Of a DNA stretch of 64,000 nucleotides, positions 42,103 to 50,660 are shown one piece after another. Below the pieces are notes generated by a model. The model worked only from the letters and a program-made list of their open reading frames with translations, did no database searches and was not told the origin of the DNA. The first letter of the stretch is position 1, and every line of letters starts with the position of its first letter. Origin of the DNA: Saccharospirillum sp. (GTDB taxonomy: Bacteria; Pseudomonadota; Gammaproteobacteria; Pseudomonadales; Natronospirillaceae); assembly GCA_018402545.1 (NCBI GenBank), contig JAGYIL010000004.1, positions 62,001 to 126,000 of the forward strand. The letters are read 5' to 3'. The position numbers were made by a program, and so were the translations under genes.

Positions 42103-43635
42103 ATGGCTGAACAACCCCTTATTGCCGCTAAAAAACCCGCGAAAGTAGAACTGGAGCAAGGTGAATCCTACACTTGGTGTCGTTGCGGGCGCTCTTCCAA
42201 CCAACCGTTTTGCGACGGTTCCCACAAGGGTACCGGTATTACCCCCATTACTTTCAAGGCCGAGTCTTCCGGGGATGCCTGGCTGTGCCAGTGCAAAGCC
42301 ACGGGCGATGCGCCGTTTTGCGATGGTACCCATAAAAAGCTGAGTGACCATAACGTGGGTGACCCTTCGCCCTCGATGATTCAAACCGGCGCACCAAAAG
42401 CCGAGGCCACGCCCGAAGAGCCCACCGTCGCCCGCATCCACGAACTGGCCCGCGATGGTCTGAACAAGCTTGGCCACCATGGTGAGATGGGCGCCATGGG
42501 GGTGCCACGAAAAGACCTCCCGCATTGGGATGATCTGCAAATTCTGCCTGCCCAGCTGGCCCGCAAACCCCTACTGGACGATGTGGAGGTGGACACCCGC
42601 GTCGTCATCGGGCCCCGTGCTAAGAAGCCGCTGGTGCTCGATATTCCGCTTTTTGTGTCCGATATGAGTTTCGGGGCGTTGTCTGAAGAAGCCAAAGTCG
42701 CTCTGGCCAAAGGCGCCGAGCTGGCGGGCACCGGTATTTGTTCGGGCGAGGGCGGCATGCTGCCCGAAGAGCAAGCCGCCAATTCGCGGTATTTCTACGA
42801 ACTGGCTTCTGCCCGTTTTGGCTGGGACATCGACACTGCGGCCCGGGTTCAGGCCTTTCATTTCAAGGGTGGCCAGGGTGCCAAAACCGGAACCGGCGGG
42901 CATTTGCCCGGCAATAAAGTCACCGACAAAATCGCAGAAGTTCGCGGCCTGAAAAAAGGCGAAGACGCCATTTCCCCTGCAACCTTCACCGACCTGGTTA
43001 CCCCGGCGGATTTCAAAGCTCTGGGCGACGAAGTGCGTGAGCGCTCGGGCGGTATTCCCATTGGTTTTAAGCTATCGGCCAATCACATAGAAGCCGACAT
43101 CGACTTCGCCCTGGAGGCGGGTGCCGATTACATCATTCTCGATGGCCGGGGCGGCGGTACCGGCGCAGCGCCATTGATATTCCGCAATCACATTTCCATC
43201 CCCAGTATGGCGGCGCTGGCCAGAGCGAGGCGACACCTCGACCGCACCGTCGGGCGCGATGTCACCCTGGTGATCACCGGTGGCCTGCGCATGCCGGAAG
43301 ACTTCGTAAAAGCCCTGGCGCTAGGGGCCGACGCTGTAGCGATTGCGAATTCCGCCATTCAGGCCGTCGGCTGTGTGGCGGCGCGTATGTGCAACACCAA
43401 CAATTGCCCGGCCGGCGTTGCCACCCAAAAACCCGAGTTGCGAGCGCGGTTAAACGTTGATGAAAGTGCCGCACGCCTTGCGCGTTATCTGGGTGCCAGT
43501 GTCGAGCTGATGCAGGTGCTCGCCCGTGCCTGCGGCCACTCACGCCTGGCCGACTTCGACCCGGAAGACCTGACCAGTTGGAAGCGAGAAATGGCCGAAC
43601 TCACCGGCGTTCGCTATGCCGGGGTGGGGTACTGA
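42103..43635 (+). CDS. CDGSH iron-sulfur / glutamate synthase FMN-domain fusion
   Basis: 510 residues. Two CDGSH zinc-finger-like 2Fe-2S motifs open the protein: CRCGRSSNQPFCDGSH (about 26-42) and CQCKATGDAPFCDGTH (about 63-79). From about 110 a GltB-type FMN barrel follows, with FVSDMSFGALSEEAK, GGQGAKTGTGGHLPG, ILDGRGGGTGAAP and a C-x5-C-x4-C cluster near 423-434 that fits the 3Fe-4S site. The glutaminase domain is absent. It could be a ferredoxin-like flavoprotein moving electrons between clusters and FMN; the substrate is unknown. No gltD gene lies nearby. Confidence 0.85.
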   Translation: MAEQPLIAAKKPAKVELEQGESYTWCRCGRSSNQPFCDGSHKGTGITPITFKAESSGDAWLCQCKATGDAPFCDGTHKKLSDHNVGDPSPSMIQTGAPKAEATPEEPTVARIHELARDGLNKLGHHGEMGAMGVPRKDLPHWDDLQILPAQLARKPLLDDVEVDTRVVIGPRAKKPLVLDIPLFVSDMSFGALSEEAKVALAKGAELAGTGICSGEGGMLPEEQAANSRYFYELASARFGWDIDTAARVQAFHFKGGQGAKTGTGGHLPGNKVTDKIAEVRGLKKGEDAISPATFTDLVTPADFKALGDEVRERSGGIPIGFKLSANHIEADIDFALEAGADYIILDGRGGGTGAAPLIFRNHISIPSMAALARARRHLDRTVGRDVTLVITGGLRMPEDFVKALALGADAVAIANSAIQAVGCVAARMCNTNNCPAGVATQKPELRARLNVDESAARLARYLGASVELMQVLARACGHSRLADFDPEDLTSWKREMAELTGVRYAGVGY

Positions 43636-43723
43636 CGGTAAAACAGTACTTTAGTCGCTATGGCCGATTCTGAATCGTCCCTAAACTGGCCTGATCACAG
43701 TCAAGCCAAAAAGGGCGACAACA

Positions 43724-44416
43724 ATGAATGTATCCACAGCGCGAACCCTGGGGTTATTGCTGCTGGCCGCTCTGGTGTGCGGCCTGTTCAGCTCTGTACC
43801 CGCCATTGAGAAAAGCGATTACCTGGCCACCCTGGCGTCGATAGGGCCACAGATCAATGTAGCCATCGTGTTTCAGGCCATGATGGCGATGTTGTATGTG
43901 GCCATCGTGGTGGTTACCTACCCGATCGTGAAAACAGTCAGCCCTGTTCATGCCGTGGCTTATCTGGCGTTTCGCCTGACCGGGGCGGCGTTTCTGGTGG
44001 TCGGTATTGTCACTCTGATGCTGTTTCATACGCTGGGCCAGCAGATTGCTCAGGCGGGACTGAACCCGCCCGCCTACTACGAAACGCTTGGCATGCTACT
44101 GCGCCAAACCCGCGATGGCCTGAACCACGTCGGCATGATTTTGCCCTGGGTGATTGGCGGCCTGTTCCTCTACCACGCGCTTCTGAAAACCCGGCTTATT
44201 CCCCGCTGGCTGTCGGCGTGGGGCATTGCCGGCATTGTATTCACATTGGTTGCCACACTGCTTTATATGCTGAGCATTGTGCAGGGAGTGTCGTCTCCGG
44301 TTTATCTGATATTGAACGTGCCGCTGGCGCTCCAGGAAATAACGTTCGCGGTCTATTTGCTGGCACGGGGGTTCCGAAAAGAGTCCTTTGCAAGTATGGC
44401 CATGGCAGGCCGGTAA
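43724..44416 (+). CDS. DUF4386 family membrane protein
   Basis: 230 residues with about six hydrophobic spans. The pattern AFRLTGAAFLVVGIVTL, followed by ...GLILPWVIGGLFLYHALLKTRLIPRWLSAWGI, is the DUF4386 hallmark (short RLIPRWLS loop). The function of the family is unknown. It lies 46 bases before the serine hydrolase gene, with which it may be co-transcribed. Confidence 0.8.
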   Translation: MNVSTARTLGLLLLAALVCGLFSSVPAIEKSDYLATLASIGPQINVAIVFQAMMAMLYVAIVVVTYPIVKTVSPVHAVAYLAFRLTGAAFLVVGIVTLMLFHTLGQQIAQAGLNPPAYYETLGMLLRQTRDGLNHVGMILPWVIGGLFLYHALLKTRLIPRWLSAWGIAGIVFTLVATLLYMLSIVQGVSSPVYLILNVPLALQEITFAVYLLARGFRKESFASMAMAGR

Positions 44417-44462
44417 GGCCGTGTTATCGATCTTATTCAGGTATTAAAAGGAGCACACTGCA

Positions 44463-45845
44463 ATGGACAAATTATGGAAAAACATTCGCCACTCCCTGGT
44501 TCCGGCTGTTTTTATAGTCACCAGTGTTGTTGCGGAAACCACCTCGCCAGTGCCAGAGTCAGTGCAGGCAAGCGTGGCAGATACCATGGCCGATTTTGAC
44601 GTGCCAGGTCTGGCTATCGGGCGTGTTATAGCCGGTGAAATCGCCTGGCTGGGTACCTTTGGCCAGGCGGATGAAAACCGCTCGCTTAACGACACCACAC
44701 GCTTCAATGTGGCATCGCTGACCAAGCCGTTGTTTGCCACCCTGGTGATGCACCTGGTTCAGGATGGGCGCTTTACACTCGATGACCCCCTGGCCTACTA
44801 CTGGATTGACCCCGATGTGGAAGAGGACCCGCGTCACCTGCAACTGACTGCCCGGCTGGCGCTCAGCCATCAAACCGGTTTTCCCAACTGGCGTGGTAAC
44901 CGCAAACTTGCGTTTATGTTTGACCCGGGCGCCCGGCACGAGTATTCCGGCGAAGGGTTTGAATATGCTCGCCGGGCTATAGAACGCAAAACAGATCAGA
45001 CACTGAGTGAATTGATGGAACAGTACATCACCGGGCCGCTGACAATGGACGATACAGAATTTGGCTGGCAGCGTTCACTGGAAGGGCAGATCGCACGGGG
45101 ATACGACGAACAAGCATCACCCATCGACATGGGCTATCTGCAGCAGCGTTCGGCGAATGCCGCCGCCAATACCTTCACTACCCTGGCCGATTACACCCGC
45201 TTTGCCGCCTGGGTGAGCCGGGGTGCCGGCCTTGAGCCTGCGTTGTTTTCCGACATGACAGCGCCACAAGCCCAGCACGAGAACCCCTGGGAATACTTCG
45301 GCCTTGGCTGGCGGCTGGTGCAACCTGAAGGCCGAACCATTCTCGAACACGATGGCCGGGAAAACGGCGTCCGCACACAGGTGTTTGTTGAGCCGGCAAC
45401 GGGCGATGGCCTGGTGATTCTAACCAACAGCGCCAACGGCGAACTGGTGGTGCGGCCACTGGTTGAAGCCGCCTGGCGCGACAGCGAAGCCCTGCTGCAC
45501 CAGCGCGACCTCGATACCTGGCACTATCTGCAATCGCTGCCGGCGGCCATGCACCGGGGTATGGTGCAATTCATTTCCACGTCGCCTTCATTTACGCAAA
45601 AACTGATGCACGCCGCACAGGTTGGGCTGATTGAGCCCTCTGGCATGCCGGAAACCGAGTACGATGCTATTCAGGCAAGCATAGACCCTTTCGTCACAGC
45701 CTTTCACAACAAACAACTGGAACAACCTGCTGTGTTGGACCTGCTGCTGACTCTGGGCGAAGGTGAAGGTGAAGATTTCCGGCTTTCAAAAACCTTTACG
45801 GCAGAGCAGGCCTGGGAGTGGGGTCGGCGAATTCAGTTGGACTGA
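44463..45845 (+). CDS. Class C beta-lactamase-fold serine hydrolase
   Basis: 460 residues, AAGGAG upstream. A signal peptide (residues 1-24) leads to the beta-lactamase/esterase fold with ASLTKPLF (Ser85-x-x-Lys88), EYSGEG (Tyr near 161) and EHDGRENG (near 295), the three active-site motifs of class C. The absence of a close AmpC context and the extra C-terminal domain of about 120 residues suggest an esterase or D-amino-acid peptidase rather than a resistance enzyme. It acts in the periplasm. Confidence 0.85.
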   Translation: MDKLWKNIRHSLVPAVFIVTSVVAETTSPVPESVQASVADTMADFDVPGLAIGRVIAGEIAWLGTFGQADENRSLNDTTRFNVASLTKPLFATLVMHLVQDGRFTLDDPLAYYWIDPDVEEDPRHLQLTARLALSHQTGFPNWRGNRKLAFMFDPGARHEYSGEGFEYARRAIERKTDQTLSELMEQYITGPLTMDDTEFGWQRSLEGQIARGYDEQASPIDMGYLQQRSANAAANTFTTLADYTRFAAWVSRGAGLEPALFSDMTAPQAQHENPWEYFGLGWRLVQPEGRTILEHDGRENGVRTQVFVEPATGDGLVILTNSANGELVVRPLVEAAWRDSEALLHQRDLDTWHYLQSLPAAMHRGMVQFISTSPSFTQKLMHAAQVGLIEPSGMPETEYDAIQASIDPFVTAFHNKQLEQPAVLDLLLTLGEGEGEDFRLSKTFTAEQAWEWGRRIQLD

Positions 45846-45952
45846 TTCGAAACGAATAGCGGCAGTGTTACTCATTAAATGACTTTAAGCAGGCGCGTTC
45901 TGACATTCTGTGATTCATGCTGTAATCCGTTGGGGAAAATCAGCCCGGGGGA

Positions 45953-45969
45953 TGATGTGACTCACATCA
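45953..45969. promoter_or_regulatory. Perfect short palindrome upstream of gerW operon
   Basis: TGATGTGA-C-TCACATCA: two exact eight-base arms around one base, 106 bases upstream of gerW. The halves resemble CRP half-sites, but the one-base spacer excludes a normal CRP site. It may be an operator for a local regulator. Confidence 0.45.
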
Positions 45970-46074
45970 ATGAAGTGGGGTAGATTGGAGCTATGATGAA
46001 GGCTGCACTTCACTCAGTTAGATTTACTGAGCCCTGAAAACGAAAACGATCGACCACGAGACAAGGAGTACCCT

Positions 46075-46446
46075 ATGGAAAATGTAGCCGATTTAATGAA
46101 AGCCTCGATGAGCGAGATTGAGCGCCTGCTCAACACCAAAACAGTCGTTGGTGAACCAATTACCGCTGGCGATACCACCATTATTCCACTGGTCAGTGTC
46201 GGCTTCGGCTTTGGCGCTGGTGGTGGCTCCGGTAACCTTACTTCGGGCGAAGCTGGCGAGGGCTCTGGCCTGGGCACAGGCGGTGGCGGCGGTGTTAAGC
46301 CTGTTGCCGTGGTTATTGTCGACAAAAATGGGACGCGTCTGGAATCCATCAAAGGCGGTGCCATGGCCGTTATGGACAAAGTGGTTGAAGTGGTTGGCGC
46401 CGCGGCAACCGAAAGGAAAAAGACCCCTCGCAAGAGCACCAGCTGA
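46075..46446 (+). CDS. GerW/YtfJ-family protein
   Basis: 123 residues, AAGGAG upstream. MENVADLMKASMSEIERLLNTKTVVGEPI and then GDTTIIPLVSVGFGFGAGGG are the YtfJ/GerW pattern; the end KPVAVVIVDKNGTRLES is also conserved. In Bacillus the protein is a spore-associated factor, but the family is widespread in non-sporulating bacteria and its function there is unknown. It heads a three-gene operon with a DUF2953 gene and a second GerW-like protein. Confidence 0.85.
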   Translation: MENVADLMKASMSEIERLLNTKTVVGEPITAGDTTIIPLVSVGFGFGAGGGSGNLTSGEAGEGSGLGTGGGGGVKPVAVVIVDKNGTRLESIKGGAMAVMDKVVEVVGAAATERKKTPRKSTS

Positions 46447-46455
46447 GGGCAGACA

Positions 46456-47049
46456 GTGGCTTTCTTCTGGGTGCTGTTGGGTGTCGTCGTCATTCTGGTG
46501 GCTTTGTTAGCCGTGCCGCTGGAATGGACGTTCAATGTTCGCCTTCAAGCAGGCGAGCGAGCCGCCGACAGCCACATTCGCTGGCTGTTCGGGCTGGTGA
46601 AAGTGCGCACCACGGGCTCTGGCGATGCTGAATCGAGCCGCAAAGCGCGAACCTCCAAAAAGCCCGGTAAGCCAAAGGCAAAACGCCGCCATTCGCCCCT
46701 AGCTGCAATGACCGTTGACGGGTTTGTCAGGCGGGTGCTGCATCTGGTTAGACGACTCTTGTCGGCCATTCACGTTCACCATCTAAACCTGAACGCCCGG
46801 CTTGGGCTCGGCGACGCTGCCGATACTGGCCGACTGTGGGGGTTCGTCGGCCCGCTCAGCGTTTTGTTGAATCAGCCCAGGGCAGCCCGAATTTACATAG
46901 AGCCCGAGTTTTATGACGAAGTGTTCGATTTCGAAACCGATGGCCGTATTCAGGTGGTTCCGCTGCGCCTGGTCGGCTTAATGCTGGGTTTTCTGTTGTC
47001 GTTCAACACATTGCGTGCTTTCCGCGCCATGAGAGCCGGTAGCCAATGA
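46456..47049 (+). CDS. DUF2953-like membrane-anchored protein
   Basis: 197 residues from a GTG start ten bases after gerW. An N-terminal membrane helix (AFFWVLLGVVVILVALLAVPL) is followed by a beta-rich segment, a Lys/Arg-rich linker (about 60-90) and an amphipathic C-terminal half with GLGDAADTGRLWGFVGPL, the DUF2953 signature. In Firmicutes DUF2953 and GerW genes are neighbours (ytfI-ytfJ), so the pair is conserved here. Its end overlaps the next start (ATGA). Confidence 0.75.
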   Translation: MAFFWVLLGVVVILVALLAVPLEWTFNVRLQAGERAADSHIRWLFGLVKVRTTGSGDAESSRKARTSKKPGKPKAKRRHSPLAAMTVDGFVRRVLHLVRRLLSAIHVHHLNLNARLGLGDAADTGRLWGFVGPLSVLLNQPRAARIYIEPEFYDEVFDFETDGRIQVVPLRLVGLMLGFLLSFNTLRAFRAMRAGSQ

Positions 47050-47315
47050 ACGAACTGCGAATCGGCAAAGCGACGGTGATAGGAGACATAACGCTAATAC
47101 CGTTGTTTCGAATCGAGCTAAACAGCATTCAGCAACCCGGCTTCCTGTGGCTCAATGGATCGGCAGACCCTTTTGCCGTTGTCTTTATTGAACGAGGTGG
47201 CGTGCGGGCACAGGCTATTGACGAAAGTGATCTGGAAATTGAAGACTTGGTGCAGCACCTACCGGAACTAGAGGTAATCATATCCCAGTTCCAGGAGCCA
47301 ACCGCCTCTGCATGA
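47046..47315 (+). CDS. Reduced GerW-like protein
   Basis: 89 residues, with its start overlapping the DUF2953 stop. IGKATVIGDITLIPLFRIEL lines up with the GEPITAGDTTIIPLVSVGF stretch of GerW, and FAVVFIERGGVRAQAIDES with its VAVVIVDKNGTRLESI. The Gly-rich central loop of GerW is missing. It looks like a shortened, diverged paralogue. This is my alignment by eye; the role is unknown. Confidence 0.65.
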   Translation: MNELRIGKATVIGDITLIPLFRIELNSIQQPGFLWLNGSADPFAVVFIERGGVRAQAIDESDLEIEDLVQHLPELEVIISQFQEPTASA

Positions 47316-47486
47316 CGGCCAGTGACCACAAACCTGGCTCCGCTAGATTGTATTCACGCTGAGCACCTCAGTAGCCACAGTGTCACAATTGGCGATGCAT
47401 AATGAGCGGCCCGACCTGGCACGACAATTGGCCACCACTTCGTCGCGCCTGGCCCAGTATAGGTTTTTTACTGTGAACATGATTAA

Positions 47487-49052
47487 ATGCGTGCAAATCT
47501 ATCGCCCTTGCCTGTCATGCACTGGTTTGCCACCCTTAATCTGATCGGGACCGCACTGCTGGTCTTACTGGCCTCCTTTACCGGGCAACGGCCAGAGAGC
47601 CGCAAGAACGTTGGTTTCATCCTGCTGCTATTGGCCATGGCCACATACAGCCTGGCGCTGGCGTTCGAATCGCTCGCGACCGACCTGAGTAGCGCCTGGC
47701 TCTGGAGCCGCATCCAGTATCTAAGCATTCCCTTCCTGCCGGCTCTTATGTTGCTGGTGGTGGGCCGATATGTCGGCTTGCCGTTCCAGCGCCCCTGGCT
47801 GAAAGCCGTGCTGATTGGATCCTTCGGGTTTTCCCTGCTGATTACATTACTGCATTGGTCGAGCCCCTGGCATGACCTCTATTATCGGGACATTGCGTTC
47901 ATCGAGGTGGATGACATTGCCGCCGTCAGTTTCACCCCGGGCCCGTTTTACCATTTGTTCGATCTGTTTTATTTCTCGAATGCCGCTGTCGTTCTAGTGC
48001 TGGTAGGGCGCCGAGCCTTGCAAGTGTATGGCCTGTTCAGAGCTCAGGCCGTTGCCGTCTTCATTGGCATTATCATTCCCTGGGTGTTCGCCCTGGTGGG
48101 GGATTTCGCCTCACTCTCGACTGAACTCGACATCGTTCCACTGGCCTTTGTGCCCAGCGCACTGGTGCTGGGGTTTGGCGTGCTTAACTGGGGATTGCTG
48201 GGGCTGGAGCCCATTGTGATGCGCACGGTATTTGGGGCCATCCCCTCGGGGTGCATAATTGTCGATCACAACCGCCGGTTGCTGGACTGCAATGCCGCCT
48301 CGCAACAGATGTTTCCGGGGTTAACCCAGTTGAAAACCGGTGAGTCCATTGAAGCCATTTATCAGGACTTGCCCGGCTTTGGTGATGTTCTGGAAGCCTT
48401 GAATGAGCGGGACCACTGGCTGATGTGGTCTCCCGACAACCGCACCCATTACCGTGTGCAACTAACCTGGCTAGAGCAGCACCAGATGCACCTGGGCTAC
48501 CTGATACTGATTCAGGACGAGACCCAGCAAGTCATCGCCGAAGCGTTATTGCGCGAACGGGCGGAAGTGGACGGATTGACCGGCTTACTGAACCGAAGCA
48601 GTTTCGATGAGCAATTGCACCGGGCAGTGGCAGATAATGCCCGGTCAGGCACCAGCCTGGCGTTGATCCTGTTTGATCTCGACCATTTCAAGGCATTGAA
48701 CGATACCCAGGGGCACCAGGCCGGCGATGATGTACTCAAAGCGGTTGCCCGGTGTGCGCAAGACCTGAGCCGACACGGAGACCGGGTTGCCCGTTATGGC
48801 GGGGAAGAGTTTGCGCTGATTCTGCCAAAAACGGGCGCTGCCGGCGCCCAGGCGATTGCCGAACGGCTACGGGAAACCATTGCCCGGGAAACCCCGGTGA
48901 CGGCTAGCCTGGGCATCGCGCTGACTCACCACGAAAGCGAACTGAACCCGAGAGAACTGGTTCATCAGGCCGACCAGGCGCTGTATCGGGCTAAAAGCGC
49001 AGGGAGAAACTGTGTTGAGGTGGCAGCTAATGTTGTCGCTGGAGTACAGTAA
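47487..49052 (+). CDS. Diguanylate cyclase with 7TM sensor and PAS domain
   Basis: 521 residues. About seven membrane helices (1-235) are of the histidine-kinase N-terminal 7TM type. A PAS-like segment follows (about 245-345, with GCIIVDHNRRLLDCNAASQQMFPG). The GGDEF domain has FDLDHFKALNDTQGHQAGD, the GGEEF active loop near residue 438 and RHGD five residues before it (the I-site for product inhibition). It should make cyclic di-GMP from GTP. Cyclic di-GMP promotes matrix production, which fits the PEP-CTERM/exopolysaccharide content of the region. The start is uncertain: no clear ribosome site, and the ATG at 47517 is an option. Confidence 0.9.
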   Translation: MRANLSPLPVMHWFATLNLIGTALLVLLASFTGQRPESRKNVGFILLLLAMATYSLALAFESLATDLSSAWLWSRIQYLSIPFLPALMLLVVGRYVGLPFQRPWLKAVLIGSFGFSLLITLLHWSSPWHDLYYRDIAFIEVDDIAAVSFTPGPFYHLFDLFYFSNAAVVLVLVGRRALQVYGLFRAQAVAVFIGIIIPWVFALVGDFASLSTELDIVPLAFVPSALVLGFGVLNWGLLGLEPIVMRTVFGAIPSGCIIVDHNRRLLDCNAASQQMFPGLTQLKTGESIEAIYQDLPGFGDVLEALNERDHWLMWSPDNRTHYRVQLTWLEQHQMHLGYLILIQDETQQVIAEALLRERAEVDGLTGLLNRSSFDEQLHRAVADNARSGTSLALILFDLDHFKALNDTQGHQAGDDVLKAVARCAQDLSRHGDRVARYGGEEFALILPKTGAAGAQAIAERLRETIARETPVTASLGIALTHHESELNPRELVHQADQALYRAKSAGRNCVEVAANVVAGVQ

Positions 49053-49079
49053 CTGCCGAACTATGGTTATGGTGTTTGG

Positions 49080-49384
49080 CTAGAAAGATATTCGGCTTAG
49101 CAGGTCAGGCATTGACTCGTTATCCCACTCACCGAACACCAGCATCAGAGAATCCACTTCAGGTTCCCGGTAAATGTATAACGAATCTTCGCCTTCCGGA
49201 CTATCGACCCAGTAGGCAGCAGCATCAGTGCCTTCAAACTTCACCAAAGCCCCGCCCGACAAACCGAGAACTTGCGCTAAACCCGCGTTGCTGGCTTGCT
49301 GGGATACCAGGTTGTTAAACATAGATTCGGTCGAATCACCCTGGTGACCAGAAAGTGTGAGCTCCGGCACAGACTTGCCAAGCA
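49080..49384. repeat. Direct repeat, left copy (approx. 305 bp)
   Basis: The same orientation and about 90% identity to 51158-51462, offset 2078 bp. The pair brackets the HigBA-like, ParE-like and pilin-lipoprotein genes. Confidence 0.8.
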
Positions 49385-49385
49385 T
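49080..49385 (-). pseudogene. 3' fragment of the gene at 51158-51718
   Basis: 101 residues matching the last 101 of the full gene at 51158-51718 with about a dozen differences. The signal peptide and the first 85 residues are missing. It retains the same stop and about 305 bp of homology (49080-49384 versus 51158-51462). It is a duplicated remnant that marks the left edge of an inserted block. Confidence 0.8.
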
Positions 49386-49561
49386 TCTATCCGTAATTTA
49401 TTTTCACTGAATGCTCTTCTAACAGCGTGCCAATTAACTGTTAATACAAATGGCTAATTAATCACAGAAAGAAGGAAAGGCTCTGGCTTCTTAATCATTC
49501 AGTGGTCAAAGTAGGGAGCTTATGGGATGTGTGTCTACTTTACTGGACAAAAAATCATTGA

Positions 49562-49894
49562 GTGACTATTCTACTGGACATTGGCAAAGGGGACCTGCCA
49601 TTGATTGTTAAGTTAACCAAAGAGGCTATCGACGACATTGAGAAGCTAGGCGATGAAAAGGCGAAACGAAAAGTCAGGGTGCAATTAGACAGGCTTGAGC
49701 TTGGTAACCCGGGCGACGTCAAAGCAGTTGGAGAAGGAGTTTCAGAAATCAGGATTCATTACGGGCCTGGCTATAGAATCTACTTCTTCCAGCACCAGGA
49801 TGAGCTTGTCATCGTTGCTTGCGTTGGAGATAAGGCAACTCAGAAAAAGGACATTGAGCGAGCCAAGCGCATTAAAAAGCGACTTTATAATTGA
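49562..49894 (+). CDS. RelE/HigB-type (Gp49-like) toxin
   Basis: 110 residues from a GTG (an internal TTG at 49601 is possible). The core RKVRVQLDRLELGNPGDVKAVGEGVSEIRIHYGPGYRIYFF..., then GDKATQKKDIERAKRI, is typical of the phage-derived Gp49-like HigB family: the basic and aromatic residues of a ribosome-dependent mRNA interferase are present. It lies 51 bases before an antidote-type gene, the usual toxin-first order. Confidence 0.85.
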   Translation: MTILLDIGKGDLPLIVKLTKEAIDDIEKLGDEKAKRKVRVQLDRLELGNPGDVKAVGEGVSEIRIHYGPGYRIYFFQHQDELVIVACVGDKATQKKDIERAKRIKKRLYN

Positions 49895-49945
49895 AAGCTA
49901 TAAAACCAGGTAAAATACCAGTATTGGCAACCGCCAGGTGACACT

Positions 49946-50269
49946 ATGAACAGCACACTATACACACTGGACGACTACGCAAAAGAGTGGATGCAAAACC
50001 CCGACGAAGTAGCAGCCTATTTAAACGAAGTGCTTGAGGATGGTGACGAATCACTTTTATTGGTAGCACTGCGTCGTATTGCCAAAAACTACAACGGTGG
50101 CATCGTAGGGTTGAGTAACGACCTCGATATGAATCGAAGCTCACTAAACAATGCACTGGCGCCTGAAGGTAACCCGACTATCAAGACATTGTTTAAAGTT
50201 CTTGATCAATTGGGATACGGCATACAGGTTGTCCCCAAGCCAAACTCAAGTCAAATTGAGCAGGTCTGA
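49946..50269 (+). CDS. Addiction-module antidote protein (HigA-like)
   Basis: 107 residues. DDYAKEWMQNPDEVAAYLNEVLEDGDESLLLVALRRIAKNYNGGIVGLSNDLDMNRSSLNNALAPEGNPTIKTLFKVLDQLGYGI-type sequence is the putative addiction-module antidote family. A Cro-like helix-turn-helix binds the promoter and the N-terminal part covers the toxin. The pair is apparently intact. Confidence 0.85.
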   Translation: MNSTLYTLDDYAKEWMQNPDEVAAYLNEVLEDGDESLLLVALRRIAKNYNGGIVGLSNDLDMNRSSLNNALAPEGNPTIKTLFKVLDQLGYGIQVVPKPNSSQIEQV

Positions 50270-50351
50270 TCGGCAAAGGTGCCCGGCGTTTCGCTTCCCT
50301 AAGTACAAACTCACACCATCTATCTGCGATGGATTACGAGAGCGGAAATCA

Positions 50352-50579
50352 TCAATCACTGTCTGGCAATTCAAGCGAACGCTCACTTCGCCATACCCGG
50401 ATTAAAATAATGTCGTTCAGCTGCTTTAGGTAAACCGCTCGAAAGGGCGGATAAATTAGCCCCCTTTTCAGACTCGCAGCGAATTTTGGTACTACCCGAC
50501 CGGAATCCGACTGGGCAATGAGCATTTCAGCATGCGCAAGAATATCAGACTCAGGAGAACGATTGATAAGATACCCCAC
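50352..50579 (-). CDS. Short ParE/RelE-like toxin, probably degenerate
   Basis: 75 residues. The second half, PPFRAVYLKQLNDIILIRVWRSERS, matches the last strands of ParE toxins (yRviYr..dd.i.I.rVwH..R). The N-terminal helices are shortened and no antitoxin gene precedes it. It is likely a decayed copy. An active compact form cannot be excluded. Confidence 0.5.
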   Translation of the reverse strand: MGYLINRSPESDILAHAEMLIAQSDSGRVVPKFAASLKRGLIYPPFRAVYLKQLNDIILIRVWRSERSLELPDSD

Positions 50580-50660
50580 TAAACGACATCTTGGTTCAGT
50601 TCGGCAATGTATGGCATTCTAACGTTGTCAGATACCCTTAAACCAAAATAGAGAGCTGCA

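Noticed and set aside
45953-45969. Palindrome upstream of gerW as a CRP site
   Set aside because: Half-sites resemble TGTGA/TCACA, but are separated by one base instead of six, so CRP cannot bind it in the normal way. Kept only as a generic operator candidate.
47417-47433. TGGCACGACAATTGGCC as a sigma54 promoter before the diguanylate cyclase
   Set aside because: The -24 block is perfect, but the -12 GC is displaced by one base, which normally abolishes sigma54 recognition; no PrsR box lies upstream.
49386-49560. attC site of an integron around the toxin-antitoxin genes
   Set aside because: No RYYYAAC/GTTRRRY core pair with the expected imperfect palindrome could be placed; the direct repeats explain the block better.
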